Source of the DNA: Isoetes taiwanensis
Taxonomy: Eukaryota > Streptophyta > Lycopodiopsida > Isoetales > Isoetaceae
DNA: 64,000 nt
Reading direction: 5' to 3'
NCBI GenBank assembly: GCA_021234155.1
Contig: JAJEKV010000026.1
Span: 2,478,001 to 2,542,000 of the forward strand
Shown: positions 9,753 through 20,293 of the stretch, in pieces
Layout of the letters: the number at the start of each line of letters is the position of its first letter
How positions within the stretch are numbered: the stretch's first letter is position 1
Program-made: the position numbers and the translations under genes
Notes under the pieces: generated by a model
Told to the model about the DNA's origin: nothing
Seen by the model: only the letters and a program-made list of their open reading frames with translations
Databases searched by the model: none

Positions 9753-11201
9753 ATGTCAAACATGTTTGATGGAGCAATTGAACGTGGACAGCTGAGACAG
9801 GTGTAAGGAACTTTATCCAGTTACTAATTCGGACAAGCGTATTATCCAATACGCTCCAAATTTTGAGGGCTGGGTACGTGGCCTCCTTGTTTTCTTCTAG
9901 CTTTATGCGCTATTGCAGTGACGTTTCTTCTTTCAGAGAAAGAAGAAGAACAAGTACCAGAGAAATTCATGCACCTTGTAAGGACAGCTCAAGAGGAGAG
10001 GACATTGGCGGACAGGCGGATTGTAGACGTTGAGCCGTCCAACTACGAAAGGTTTTGTAAGTCTGATCAAAACAACTTTTTTTCGATCATTCACGGGAAC
10101 TGCACGAAGTTGGTTGGAGCAATAAAGACAAGATTTCACTTTAGTCATAGCAAACTTGTCATATGGCTTCAAGCTAAAAGATTCTGAATTCACTGCATTC
10201 ATCGACGACATTAAGCAGGTTACTATAGCAAAGCATTGGCGGCTTGTTGTGTTTCACTCAAGCATTCAAGCAGGACTTGTGGAATCTACTTTCAAGAACC
10301 ACTTTGGCTCCCCTATACAAGCCGGTTATGAAAACATGGTCTGGTAAGATTCATATTCTCGAATAAGTTGTTTCTTCCTTCCGTTCAAGTTTGGATTCGT
10401 TGTTGTAATTGTTTGCATGTTAGTCTTCTCCTTCTTATTTTCTATTCTGGAATATGTTGCATTTGAACCTAATGACCTCATTCGATCCATCTTCTATCTT
10501 TGCTACTAACGGTACTTTTTTTTGTTCCTGCAGGTAAAACAAATATTAATTACCATGGTGGAGGATCAAGGCTGCTGAGTAAGGTGGAATATCTCCATGT
10601 CGCTTACTGGAGTTTCGACGGAAAGCGCATTATGGAACATTTCAACACAGCAACCTGCCAAAATTTTTCGAATGTCTCGGGGTTTCCAACGGTGTTATAG
10701 AAGCTGTAGGACCCTAGTGCACAAGGCAGGATAGTCAATCATTACCAGAAGCCACAGAAGCTGATTAACCATCTTCTTGATATATTCTCACGTCCAGGAG
10801 ATTGGGTGCTTGACGCTTTGTTTGGCTCTGGTACAACAATCGCATGTGCACTTAAAAAGGGCCGCAATTGTGTTGTCGTTGACATTGACAAGGAGGCTGT
10901 AAACTTTATCAAGATGAGATTGTCTGTCTTAACAACTCTACCAGATGAGAATCAAGAGTTAGACGCTAAATCTTCATCTGATTTTGCCAAGATGACATCT
11001 TTAGAGATACAGCCTCCGTTTATAAGCTCTCTGGAAGATGAAGCTAATTTTGCAGAGCTTAAAGAAGTAGCTCTAGCTACTATTCCTGAAGAAACTGTAG
11101 ACACAGACAAAGGTGAATCACTAGAAAAGGAGCAAATGACAGAGAAAGACCAATCTGAGACAAGCAAACAAAATGAGGAGGACTATGATTTGGACCTCTG
11201 A
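9753..11201 (+). pseudogene. N4/N6-type DNA methyltransferase (beta class), broken
   Basis: A possible first exon (9753-9800, MSNMFDGAIERG) precedes a main part reading NNFFSIIHGNCTKLV, then YGFKLKDSEFTAFID and HWRLVVFHSSIQAG. An intron at about 10,344-10,533 follows. Then come YLHVAYWSFDGKRIMEHFN, NHYQKPQKLINHLLDIFSRP and the SAM-binding motif I WVLDALFGSGTTIACALKKG with VVVDIDKEAV. Motif IV before motif I is the beta-class order of N6-adenine/N4-cytosine methylases. The catalytic DPPY box is missing: at about 10,160 the frame shifts and only a Tyr-Gly remains. Two in-frame TAGs (10,698 and 10,707) and an intron that does not join in phase confirm decay. The C-terminus is a Glu-rich tail. 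Such enzymes are rare in plant nuclear genomes, and the position beside transposase DNA suggests mobile cargo. Confidence 0.75.
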
Positions 11202-11594
11202 CTCGTCTTGTGCTAGATTATTTATTATTGACTATAAACTATTGCCAAATTTGATGTACTAAAAAGAATTTAAAGAAATAATTATTATTCTTTCTACCTT
11301 ATTTAGATGTCTTCGAATTCCTACTTTCAGAGATTGTATACTTATGTCCGAAATTTTCCATTTTCAAGTGCTCTTCTTTACAAATACAAGATCAACACTT
11401 CAAAAGAACCCAAAATGCAGGATAAAATAATCTGATCCCAGTAAGAGCAGGGCTCCCTTACAATTTGCAGCAAAAACTACTTATGGCAAACTGGCTTGAT
11501 GATATTCAGAAACAAGATCTGGCATGGGGATCTTATGCCCTTATAAAGAACACAAAACAATATCAGTGGTTAGTGCCATCTTTAGTCTAAATTC
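11202..11594. other. Non-coding spacer
   Basis: AT-rich, with no gene, repeat or RNA seen. It lies between the methyltransferase pseudogene and the left end of the large DNA transposon. Confidence 0.5.
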
Positions 11595-11598
11595 TTAT

Positions 11599-11627
11599 GG
11601 GTCTAAGTTAGATATTGGGGTACAAAA
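11599..11627 (+). repeat. Left terminal inverted repeat
   Basis: 29 bases identical, in reverse complement, to 23,118-23,146. The next 100 bp are GC-rich with AAGCGG and GCGC repeats, unlike the AT-rich surroundings, as expected for subterminal transposase-binding DNA. Confidence 0.92.
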
Positions 11628-11894
11628 AAGCGCGAGAAGCGGAAGCGGAGAAAGCACGCTAAGCAGCGCCCGACGCACCTTTTCGATTTCCGCGCGCCTT
11701 TTCGGCGAACAATGATTTTGATTGTCAGAGGTGTAATTATTCGCGCCCATTGTTACTAATTGAATTGTACAGGCCAATTTGCTCCCCGATTGCACTTCGA
11801 TTCCTGCATTTTGCAAATTGAAGCATCCTCTTCAAGGCGCTTGCTCCGACTTCTTTGTTTCTTGCTGCTTTTTTTTAAAGTATCTTCTTTTCTC

Positions 11895-13806
11895 ATGGCT
11901 GGTGAAGGAATCATCCCACAGCAAAAGCTGAAATGGCTGGCGGAAAATGTCACTGCAGATGACTGGAACAGTGTTTGGTCTGAGCCAATGGTTTCAGGCA
12001 AAATCAAAATCTACTTTGTTCGCCCTCATTTGAAGCAAAAATTGGACGGCTTGATCGATTTCTTGTATGGAGATGGAGGTGTCCCGAATAATGAATTGAG
12101 GAAGCTAGTAGCATTATCATTTGCATGGAAAAACTGTAGTCGGGCAGAGCATAACCCTGAGGCTCATCGGGTTGATTGGGATGCTTACAAGAAACATGTC
12201 AATGTTTGGTCCAGGAGAAAAAGGGATGACATTGATGTTAAAAAAGAAGATGTTAAAAGGATCAAAACTACAGTTCCTTCATGCCAAAGTACACCTCTAG
12301 CTTCAGGCAGATCAACACCTCAACTTGAATTTAAGGGGAAAGCAGGTCAGTCTTCTGAGTTTTCTGTTTCCAATTTAAGTTTCAACATTTCTTTGATTGA
12401 AGAGGAGGTTAGTAAGTTGGAAACAGATTTAGACAAATGTACAACTGATCTGGTAAAAATAATTAGTACCATTGAGGTAGATAAGAACTCTTTAGCAAGG
12501 GAAGAGAGGATGATTGAGCATGGAAGGAACGAGATAGCAAGAATGGAGAATGAGTTGTCTGCTTTGAATGCCAAAGTAGACAAGAATGATGGAGACTTGA
12601 AGCAGATGGAAGAGTTAAAGCAAAAAATAAGTGGTAAAATATATTTTTGCTCTAAACTGGAAGCTTGCCTTCCAAAGGTTAGTGTTGAAGCATTACAGGA
12701 GAAGGAAAAGAAGCAAAGATTAAAAACTTCACTGGAATTCAGATTATAGGAAAGCAAGAACTACTTAGAAGCTGGTAGACAATTGATGGACTCAGATATA
12801 TCAAAAATGTCTATCATAACTATGAAAAGCAGGTTGCCTGGTTTCATGGAAGATGCATGTGCTGCATGTGGATTGGTCTTCAATCCAAAATATAAATTGA
12901 GTATGGCATTACCATGTGAACATGTCTATCACTTGGCATGCTGCATGCTTTTCTATGAAAAGAAGACATGCTTCAGGTGTTTGAAGGAAGTTCCCAGGGA
13001 AGTTTTTGTGGAACTTGGTCTAGAGATTGCAGGTGAAGAAGACTTGTAGATTCAAGCAGGCAGTGCATTTGAGGTAGGCACTACTAGTGCATGTGCTTCA
13101 CCTGATAAGTTTTCCAATGTTGTCACACCTGTGGCTTCACCTGCTTTATTATTTAATAAAGCACTTGTGGCACCTATGGCTTCACCTGCTTCTGAGTCAC
13201 AAAAAAATGTTGGTTCTACTGCATCAGCTCAAGTGTCACCAAGTCCAGTAAGGAAAGCTGTAGAAGCTTTGCAGAAGGTAAGACTTTGATATTTCTTATT
13301 TGTGTTTTAATTAATTGAATCTCATATAAATTGATTTGTGTTCTAAGCAGCAAAGTTCTGTAATTCAGCTTAGTAAGGGGCCAGCAAAAAAAAGGATAAA
13401 ACGTTCACGTGTTGTTGAGAGCAGTTCAGAAGAATATTATGAACAACTTGTACAAAAGGTTCCTGCAATTGGCATAAAGACCAGGTTGAGGAGTGCAACT
13501 GCAGGAGAAAGTTCTACTGCTGCAAATGTAGATGTTCACGTAAGCAGTGATGAAGAACAAGCAAATGAAGATGATGTTGATGCTTTGAAGTTCTTTGAAG
13601 ATCTTTGTTGAGAAAGGTAAGGGTAAGGGTGAAGCAGCAGTTGAAATGGAGGTAGCAACAACAAAAGTCAAAAAGAAGATTGGGGACCCTCAAAGAAGCT
13701 GCCACCTCAAGCACCAAAGCAAATAGGTGATCAAGTTGATATTATTCTAAAAATGTTAAATGGTAGTTCAGGTTCTGTTTCTCAGTATATCAAGTCATTG
13801 AGTTAG
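11895..13806 (+). pseudogene. Coiled-coil / RING-like protein, transposon cargo, broken
   Basis: ATG at 11,895 (MAGEGIIPQQKLKWLAENVT). Residues 1-100 form an unrecognised domain (WNSVWSEPMVSGKIKIYFV). A basic linker follows, then a long coiled coil (about residues 165-270, ISLIEEEVSKLETDLDKC). After an in-frame TAG (12,747) comes a RING-type zinc finger: ACAACGLVF, LPCEHVYHLACC, KKTCFRCLKEV, with the C..C..C.H..C..C..C spacing of C3HC4-like fingers. A second in-frame TAG is at 13,047. A clean 73-bp intron (13,278-13,350) is followed by a basic/acidic tail, two frame changes (about 13,606 and 13,690) and a final GDQVDIILKMLNGSSGS ending at 13,806. RING domains usually act as ubiquitin ligases; any role in transposition is unknown. 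Confidence 0.65.
12783..13049 (+). other. RING-like zinc finger segment
   Basis: Encodes DACAACGLVF, 11 residues, then LPCEHVYHLACCMLFYEKKT and CFRCLKEV. Eight potential zinc ligands are present in RING order (Cys, Cys, Cys, His, Cys, Cys, Cys, Cys), so the finger itself looks intact although the surrounding gene is interrupted by TAG codons on both sides. Confidence 0.65.
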
Positions 13807-13887
13807 TTTCAAAACATAACATATTGTAGTGTATGTGAAATACTGTTTTAATTGTTTTATGTTGTTTGAGCACATTGTTTGAATATC

Positions 13888-14657
13888 TTTTTGATTGAAG
13901 GATGGTATTATATTTATATATGAAAAAGGAGAACAAAATTGACTACTTATATGGGGAGTGTCCACCCGGATTAGCCCTCGTACTTGAAGGCTATATATAA
14001 AAAACTACTAAAAAACTGGCTAAACCATTTCCAAGGCAAAAATGCCATGTGGAAGATGGGCATAAGTTGCATGATGCTGATTACAGCTCTAAAATTGCTA
14101 GAACTCTCCCTCCAGGCATGGAAACTTGGGCCCTTTCAGCCAATATCAGCTCGGGTGGGATTGCAATTTGCTGGAAAAAGAGTCTTAGCATAACTGATCA
14201 GTATATGATGAACGATGACTCAGGCAGATGGCAAATTCTTATTTTCAAGCTCGACAATCTTAAATTCGCCATTATCAATATATATGCACACAACAACCCT
14301 GCTGAGAGGACTGATCTTTGGAACAAAATCAGAAATAGTTTCAGCAATGTCGAGGCGGATGAAATCATTATGGGAGGTGATTTCAACATGGTCACTCATA
14401 GTTTTATGAAAAATAGTAATTTCAGGCCCCTCCCCTCGGATGAATTCAACTCCTGGTCTGATTTGATTTCCACCAATAACCTTACCTTAGCTAGAACCTC
14501 CTCAAATGATTTTAGCTGGTCTGATCGCAGAATCAATCCGATTTGCTGCCTTCATGACAGATTGTATTTGAGCGAAAACCTCTGGAATTCAAGTAGCAGA
14601 GTCACGAACCTGAACGGATATACGCTCGCTGACCACTTTCCTCAGCTCATCTCCATT
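13888..14657 (+). mobile_element. LINE endonuclease-domain fragment with 17-bp target duplication
   Basis: Encodes part of an APE-type LINE endonuclease: LKFAIINIYAHNNPAERTDL, then EIIMGGDFNMV (GGDFN motif), then FSWSDRR and GYTLADHFPQLIS (DH motif). It is flanked by a perfect 17-bp direct repeat CACATTGTTTGAATATC (13,871-13,887 and 14,658-14,674). The piece stops at the end of the endonuclease domain. There is no reverse transcriptase, 3' UTR or poly(A), which is odd for target-primed LINE insertion, where the 3' end is normally kept. It lies in the spacer or intron before the FCP1-like gene. Confidence 0.85.
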
Positions 14658-14750
14658 CACATTGTTTGAATATCGTAATTCTGTTTTCTTTAATTAATGA
14701 CTTCTTTTAATTCATGTTTAAGTCATGTTGATGTTTAAGTTTCTTTTTTT

Positions 14751-15665
14751 ATGAATGTTGCAGAGGATTTAGAAAAGAAAAAACTTGTCATCTTAGACAT
14801 TAATGGAGTTTTGGTCAACACCTTCCAAAAAAGAGCAAGAGTAAAGATTCCACCAGGGCTCAAGAAGTATTACACAGCAGGGAAAGTGGTTATTTGCAGA
14901 CCTTTTCTACAAGAGTTCTTGGATTTCTGTTTTGAAAGATTTGAAGTTGGGATTTGGTCTAGCATGATGAAGCACAACATCATACAAATTCTTAACAGTA
15001 CTCTGCCAGCACACTACATTGCTAAATTCAAATTCATTTGGGGTCAGAATGAATGTGAGGTGCTGCCTTTTATGTTTCCAGGCAGTGCAACCAAACCAGT
15101 ATTTATGAAGCCAATTGTCAAAGTTTACACAGCTTTTAATGATGTACAGGATGTTGTGCTTGTGGATGACTCTTTGTACAAGACTTTCTTGTCCCCACTA
15201 GACACATGCTTAATAATTGAGAGCTTTGACAATGAGGAAAATGATAAGGTATTCAACTACATAAAAGCATGTTTGCACACTTGGCTTCATTCAAAGAATC
15301 CTCAAAACTGGTTGCACCAGCAGCTTCATGTTGATGTGGTCAAGGAAGTAGACATCAACATACTCAAACTTGCTGTTGACCACTTGAAAGAACTTGCAAG
15401 ATGGAAAGTAGCAATTGAGGGAAGCATGCAATTGGTGAAATCTATTGTTGGTGTTGCAGCTGATATTGTTGTAAATAAACAGGATGAACCTGCAAGAGAA
15501 GAAACAACACACATTGAAGATACCGTTAAACAGGAGGAAACTGCAAGAGAAGAAATAACACAAGATCAGACCCACATTGAAGATACCGATAAACAGGAGG
15601 AAACTGCAAGAGAAGAAATAACACAAGATCAGACCCACATTGAAGATACTGACTTTGAGATGTAA
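14751..15665 (+). CDS. FCP1-like (NLI interacting factor, HAD) phosphatase-domain protein
   Basis: 304 codons, intact. Residues 8-170 match the FCP1/NIF HAD fold of plants: KKLVILDINGVLV (motif I), FLQEFLDFCFERFEVGIWSS (motif II, with the usual W-S-S), KFIWGQNEC, VLVDDSLYKTFL (motif IV, VDDS). In motif I the second Asp of DxDx(T/V) is Asn (D-I-N-G), as in many plant relatives, so catalysis is doubtful. The C-terminus has acidic repeats (QEETAREEITQDQTHIEDT) of 24 residues. ATG 14,751 is preceded by a pyrimidine tract and 'TTGCAG' just inside the frame, so an upstream exon is possible. It lies within the TIR-bounded transposon and is the only undamaged gene there. Family members dephosphorylate nuclear proteins such as the Pol II CTD; the role here is unknown. 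Confidence 0.8.
   Translation: MNVAEDLEKKKLVILDINGVLVNTFQKRARVKIPPGLKKYYTAGKVVICRPFLQEFLDFCFERFEVGIWSSMMKHNIIQILNSTLPAHYIAKFKFIWGQNECEVLPFMFPGSATKPVFMKPIVKVYTAFNDVQDVVLVDDSLYKTFLSPLDTCLIIESFDNEENDKVFNYIKACLHTWLHSKNPQNWLHQQLHVDVVKEVDINILKLAVDHLKELARWKVAIEGSMQLVKSIVGVAADIVVNKQDEPAREETTHIEDTVKQEETAREEITQDQTHIEDTDKQEETAREEITQDQTHIEDTDFEM
15483..15656 (+). repeat. 72-bp in-frame tandem repeat at the FCP1-like C-terminus
   Basis: Two near-identical 72-bp units plus a shorter diverged first unit encode (Q)EETAREEITQDQTHIEDT. The near identity of the last two units points to recent slippage or unequal exchange. Confidence 0.8.
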
Positions 15666-16154
15666 ATTAAGAACTTCATGTAACTTAAGATGTAACTTAA
15701 GATATAACAGCTGTTTCTTTGTGAAGACTGGATATGAGTACATAGCTGTACACTTTTCTAACAGAACGAATATCAATGTAAATTCAAGGTTTCAGGCATT
15801 TACCTACACTTGTGCAGATCATCATTTGTAAACTTTGTTCATTTGTAAACTTGCAATCTGTTTTCCATGTCCATCAAGTCTGTTTTCCAGAAGTTCATCA
15901 AGTCTGTAATAGTTAACTGAAAACAGAAAGCATGTAAGCGCATTAAAAGCATAAGTATGAAAAGCGGACCTAGCGACTTTTTCTTTTAAAGCTGTGAGGA
16001 CAAGGAACATTTGTGCAGCAAAGAATTTGTTAGTTTTCATTGATAACGAATTATAAAGAGTATAAGAAAGAATATGGCAGGAAAGAGCCAGTGTACATCT
16101 AAAAACTTAACTTCTGCTTCTTCGAAGCAAAAGCAGAAAAAACGGTCAGCAAAA
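15666..16154. other. Convergent intergenic spacer
   Basis: Lies between the stop of the FCP1-like gene (+) and the stop of the transposase gene (-). It probably holds both 3' UTRs. I see no gene. Confidence 0.5.
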
Positions 16155-16556
16155 TTAGCACTCTAATGGAAGGGATGCCATAACTCTTTGGCATGTCTCT
16201 TCACTCATCTTGAAACTATTGTTACCAAGATTCTCCATATCAAACTTCACCTGTCTGATAAGGTGGCTATACAAACTAGCAACTGGCTTGTCCAATAGCA
16301 ACTCAAATTGGAGTTCATCTGTTTGCTTGTAGTAATGGCCAGAAACTATAACTTCTCCTACACCAAATGCAGTACCCCAAGCATCTTCATATGTATCTAA
16401 CAATGTGTGTTTAGTCTCTGTACACCTAAGAACATAAAAGTCAACTCCCTCATCATCTTCTGGATGTGCATTTACAGCAAAGTTATCCCTAACTTCTAGA
16501 AGAGAACTAAGGTAATCTTCTTCTTCTTCTTCTCTTCTTCTTCTTCTTCTTACATG
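16155..16556 (-). pseudogene. C-terminal exon of the minus-strand transposase
   Basis: Starts with a Glu-rich tract, then DYLSSLLEVRDNFAVNAHPE, DDEGVDFYVLRC, AWGTAFGVGEVIVSGHYYKQ and VASLYSHLIRQVKF, ending in LPLEC and TAA. In transposase-like proteins with the DFAENY/HGKG core, a similar small C-terminal domain (VGDxxAV...FYxLxC...W...YYxQ...VYSHL) follows the catalytic part. I therefore place it as the last exon of the 20-23 kb gene, separated by 3.7 kb. The link is inferred from strand, order and both pieces having a (GAA)n-encoded Glu tract. Confidence 0.6.
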
Positions 16557-19500
16557 TTCTTGCCAAGATATGCAAACAATTACATTAAAAGGACCTTGTT
16601 CAAGGCAAGATCACTTATCCCAATATCCACCCTGGTTTCTTAGGCCAGGCCACATCAGACACTCTACAAATCTTAGCCCATATAATTTACTATATTGAAA
16701 AATATCTAAAAATAAAAATCTTGAGTAAAATAATTCATATCATCATTTCCATATTAGCATATCCAATTTGTACATAACGTTTTTGAATTTGAAAGTATAA
16801 GATAATCAATCTTACAACTATAAACTTAAATCTTAACTTAAATCTTACAACTCTGAAGTTTTTAATTTGAAAGTATGAAGTGTAAAGTAGACTTTGAATC
16901 TTGATGTAGCATATTCCATCCTCTTCCACGTTAACGCCAACTCTAACAGCAAAATGGAGACAATTAGAGGAGAGAACCCGTACCTGCAGCCAATCAATAC
17001 ACAATTAGCATGATAATGGTAAATGTGCAAGGGTCAAAAGGTACATTGGGTCTCTCAGTTTATCACTGATCACCAATTGTATCATTTTGCCCTGAGGTGA
17101 CATTTAACAAGAAAAGGAAACTGGAATACGATATTTTAAATTTCCCAGTTGGTCTCAAGCATTATGATCTCAAGCATTATGGTCTCAAGCATTACCATTA
17201 GACGAGAACTAATTTCTTAGTCCCAAATCTAGCTGGCATCCTTGATAACCATAGTCAATTTCATAGCATATCCTAACATTGTAGAATCTGCGTAACATAT
17301 TTAAAGTTGAATCTTTTTCCATATATCATTCTATTACCATGTCTTTCATGCTATAGAAATTCATATTTTAAACTCATTTCCTTATTGCTTCACATAAGAT
17401 TTTAAATTCATTTCCTCATTGCTTCGCAACACAAAGTTATAACAGCATAGAGCTTTCACTATAAGCATCAAATTGGAATAAACATATAAGCATAATTTAT
17501 GCTAGAACTCCAAGCATTTGCCAGGCTATTTTATAACCATATAGAATATCCATTTATCCATCATTCATTGAGCCATATTCATGAAAACATAGATCATAAT
17601 GTGTTGATGTAGCAACAAATATTATCAAGTAATCTATCTGACCTTATTTTCGTACTCCTTAAATCAGCATTTTGCATTTGCACCATACTCGATGTAGCTT
17701 TAGTTTTTCTGCATCATCTTATCTTGATCTTCACTATCATGGCTGCTATTCTGTACACTTCTATTACAGGTACAAAGTGTAGAATTGCATCACATCCAAT
17801 AGAGCAGAATCCAAAATTTTAAGCTCAAACCTGAGAATTGTTTATATTCATATAAACTTTGGGCATACTGGATCGAATCTTTGAATGTAAGAACTCCATG
17901 TTCATAAGCAGCTACTTATTGATATTTGAATTTGCATTTTCATGTCCTGATAGCACTGGATAGCAGCAGATATCTACATCACTATATTGCCCAAGCATAA
18001 TATTATCTTTGGATGCAGAGATAAAAGTCAAAGCCTAGAACCGCTAATAAACTCTGTCATATGGCCTCTACACGTTGCCATAGCAACTTAGATCTGTATA
18101 GCAGAGCTTGCTAAGCTAGCTCCATCATCTGTATGAAAAGATGTAACTATTATTTTTAGGTATGCCCATGGAAGGGCAGAGCCATGTCCACCAAGTATGA
18201 CCATCCATACAACCTAGATATTCAAGAATCACCATGCAAGACAGATTCAAGTGCATTACATACCTTTGGGATACACATCTGTTGGCATTAAGCCTTGCAT
18301 CACAGCCACAAACAAAACACCCCAGGCCTAGATCAAGCAAGGAACTGCTTTACGGTATGCTTTTAGAGCACAGAAGCATCCTTCATAGAATCGAAATCCT
18401 ATATAGGTGTATAAGCTCCAGGCCAACCACGAATCTATGCTATCATATCTCAGATATTCACCGGCCTTCACCATTTTGTAGAGCCGATCCATAATCTTGC
18501 TGCACCAAACACGTATTCTGTGGATGAAAATGCAAGACTATGCAAGAAACAACTGAGCAATATCATTTTCTTGCTGTTGGCATGGAGCCGACATCTCCAA
18601 CAAGAGGCCATTTGGGCGCCATGCCGCCATAGCAGATAGAAGAGCCACAAATAATATTTTGCCTAAGCATTTTTTTTGCACCAACGAATGCCCTAAAGTT
18701 ATTACCATTTAATTTTAATGCACAATTTTTTTTCTTTGCAACTTTGTTGCTTCCATATATGTGCAACTTTTGGCCAATTTGCACACTTAGATCACCTTAG
18801 AGTAATATATGAAGCAAATGAGCGCTTCCACAAAGCCCATAAGCTAGGAAAAAGTAGCATGCAATTGCATGTTGACCCACATGCCACGCATGCATTTAAA
18901 TCAAATGCATGCATGCATAGATTAAAAATAAATCCCATAAACTTGCCATTTTAATGCAATAAACTTGCCACGCTCCTGTAACATGCCAGCATTTTTTGGC
19001 ATCTTGTATTATGCTTGAAGCCATTCTTGGCAGAAGGCCTTATATCATCAGCCAGGCATATAGCTGTGTTGCAGAAGTCTGCATCATCCAGTTCTGTACT
19101 GGTAACTTTATAATGTGCAAAGAAAACTTCGGTCCAAGACCATCGTCTACTGCATTTCCACATCTCTGCATCTACCAGAAACCATATATCCAATCACCCA
19201 GTGGCTCTGCCGATCAGGCTAGGGCCTTTGAGGAAGAAAAATATTTTTCCAAAGGCGGTCGTTCTTTTCCTTCATTGTACTGCTGAGCTAAAGCATGGAC
19301 TAGTCATTGCATTGCATGGCATCAATCCAAGTATTAGATCACTGCATTGTATTTTTGGCGCCATCAGGTCATGTTGGCGCTCATTTTGACGCCATAACTT
19401 TGCTGAACAGAGCATTCGATGCATGCCCCAAATGGGCAACAATATTTCAGAAAATAAGCTTCCGCTAATGCTATATTTTTTTCAAAGATAGGTCCAATAC

Positions 19501-20293
19501 ATGCAACTAGGCAATTTGTCATTATCCTTAGCCATAAATGATTCAAAGGCTCATTATGCAAAACGTCCTATTCCCATGCCATAAAATATTCAAAGGTCGT
19601 CAATAATCATTAATGTATTTGTCCCTTTCAATAAGTCCCAAAAATTCCAAATATGGTAATAAAAGCATATGGATTTCTAATATTTATACACATGGTATGC
19701 CATTTGTGCACTATAGAATCTATAAGGGAATTTAGCTTGCCATATCTTTGCATATCAAAGCCATTTTTTCTAGGCCAATATAGGCTCCACAATGTAAAAT
19801 GGAAACTTCATCACTCTTGCAAATTAAGGTCATTTCCAAGGCAAATTTAAACTGTTCATGCTAGGTGCTGAATATATTAATTCAAACATCCATTCTTTCC
19901 AATATGCATAGTGGCTTTACCATTTTAACATTTAATATCTCGTGCCATAAGCCACAAACAAACTGCTATTTCCATTATTATTTCCAAACATTTGGCATAG
20001 AATTTTAAGGAAAATATATCCCTATGGGAACAATTCATCTTGAATTATTTGGGCATGCCCAAAATCTATCCAATGCAATTTCAGCAGGATAATAGATAAC
20101 ATGGTTACATACACCATCAACCTTCATGCAATATGCCATTTTCAAAGGTCCTTTTTTGACCAACATTTTCTAGGCTAATATGCCATTTCCAAGGGGTATT
20201 CCATTACTTATCAACATAGTCACATAGCATCCGCATATATTGTGTTGCCATAATGCCACTGAGTGCCGGATGTCTATTACAAAATAATAACCT
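16557..20293. other. 3.7-kb AT-rich stretch, probable giant intron or insertion in the transposase gene
   Basis: No coding region, LTR or TIR recognised. 17,151-17,195 holds three perfect 15-bp units of GRTCTCAAGCATTAY. Around 18.6-20.2 kb the words GCCAT, TTTGGC and CATGC are unusually frequent. It separates two Glu-rich microsatellite tracts of one gene. Confidence 0.45.
17151..17195. repeat. Short tandem repeat, 3 x 15 bp
   Basis: GGTCTCAAGCATTAT, GATCTCAAGCATTAT and GGTCTCAAGCATTAC lie in direct succession. Confidence 0.9.

Noticed and set aside
12747-13049. TAG codons as evidence of stop-codon recoding
   Set aside because: The same genes also have frameshifts and a TGA. Neighbouring retroelements and host-gene fragments are decayed too, and CAG-to-TAG at methylated CHG sites is a simpler explanation.
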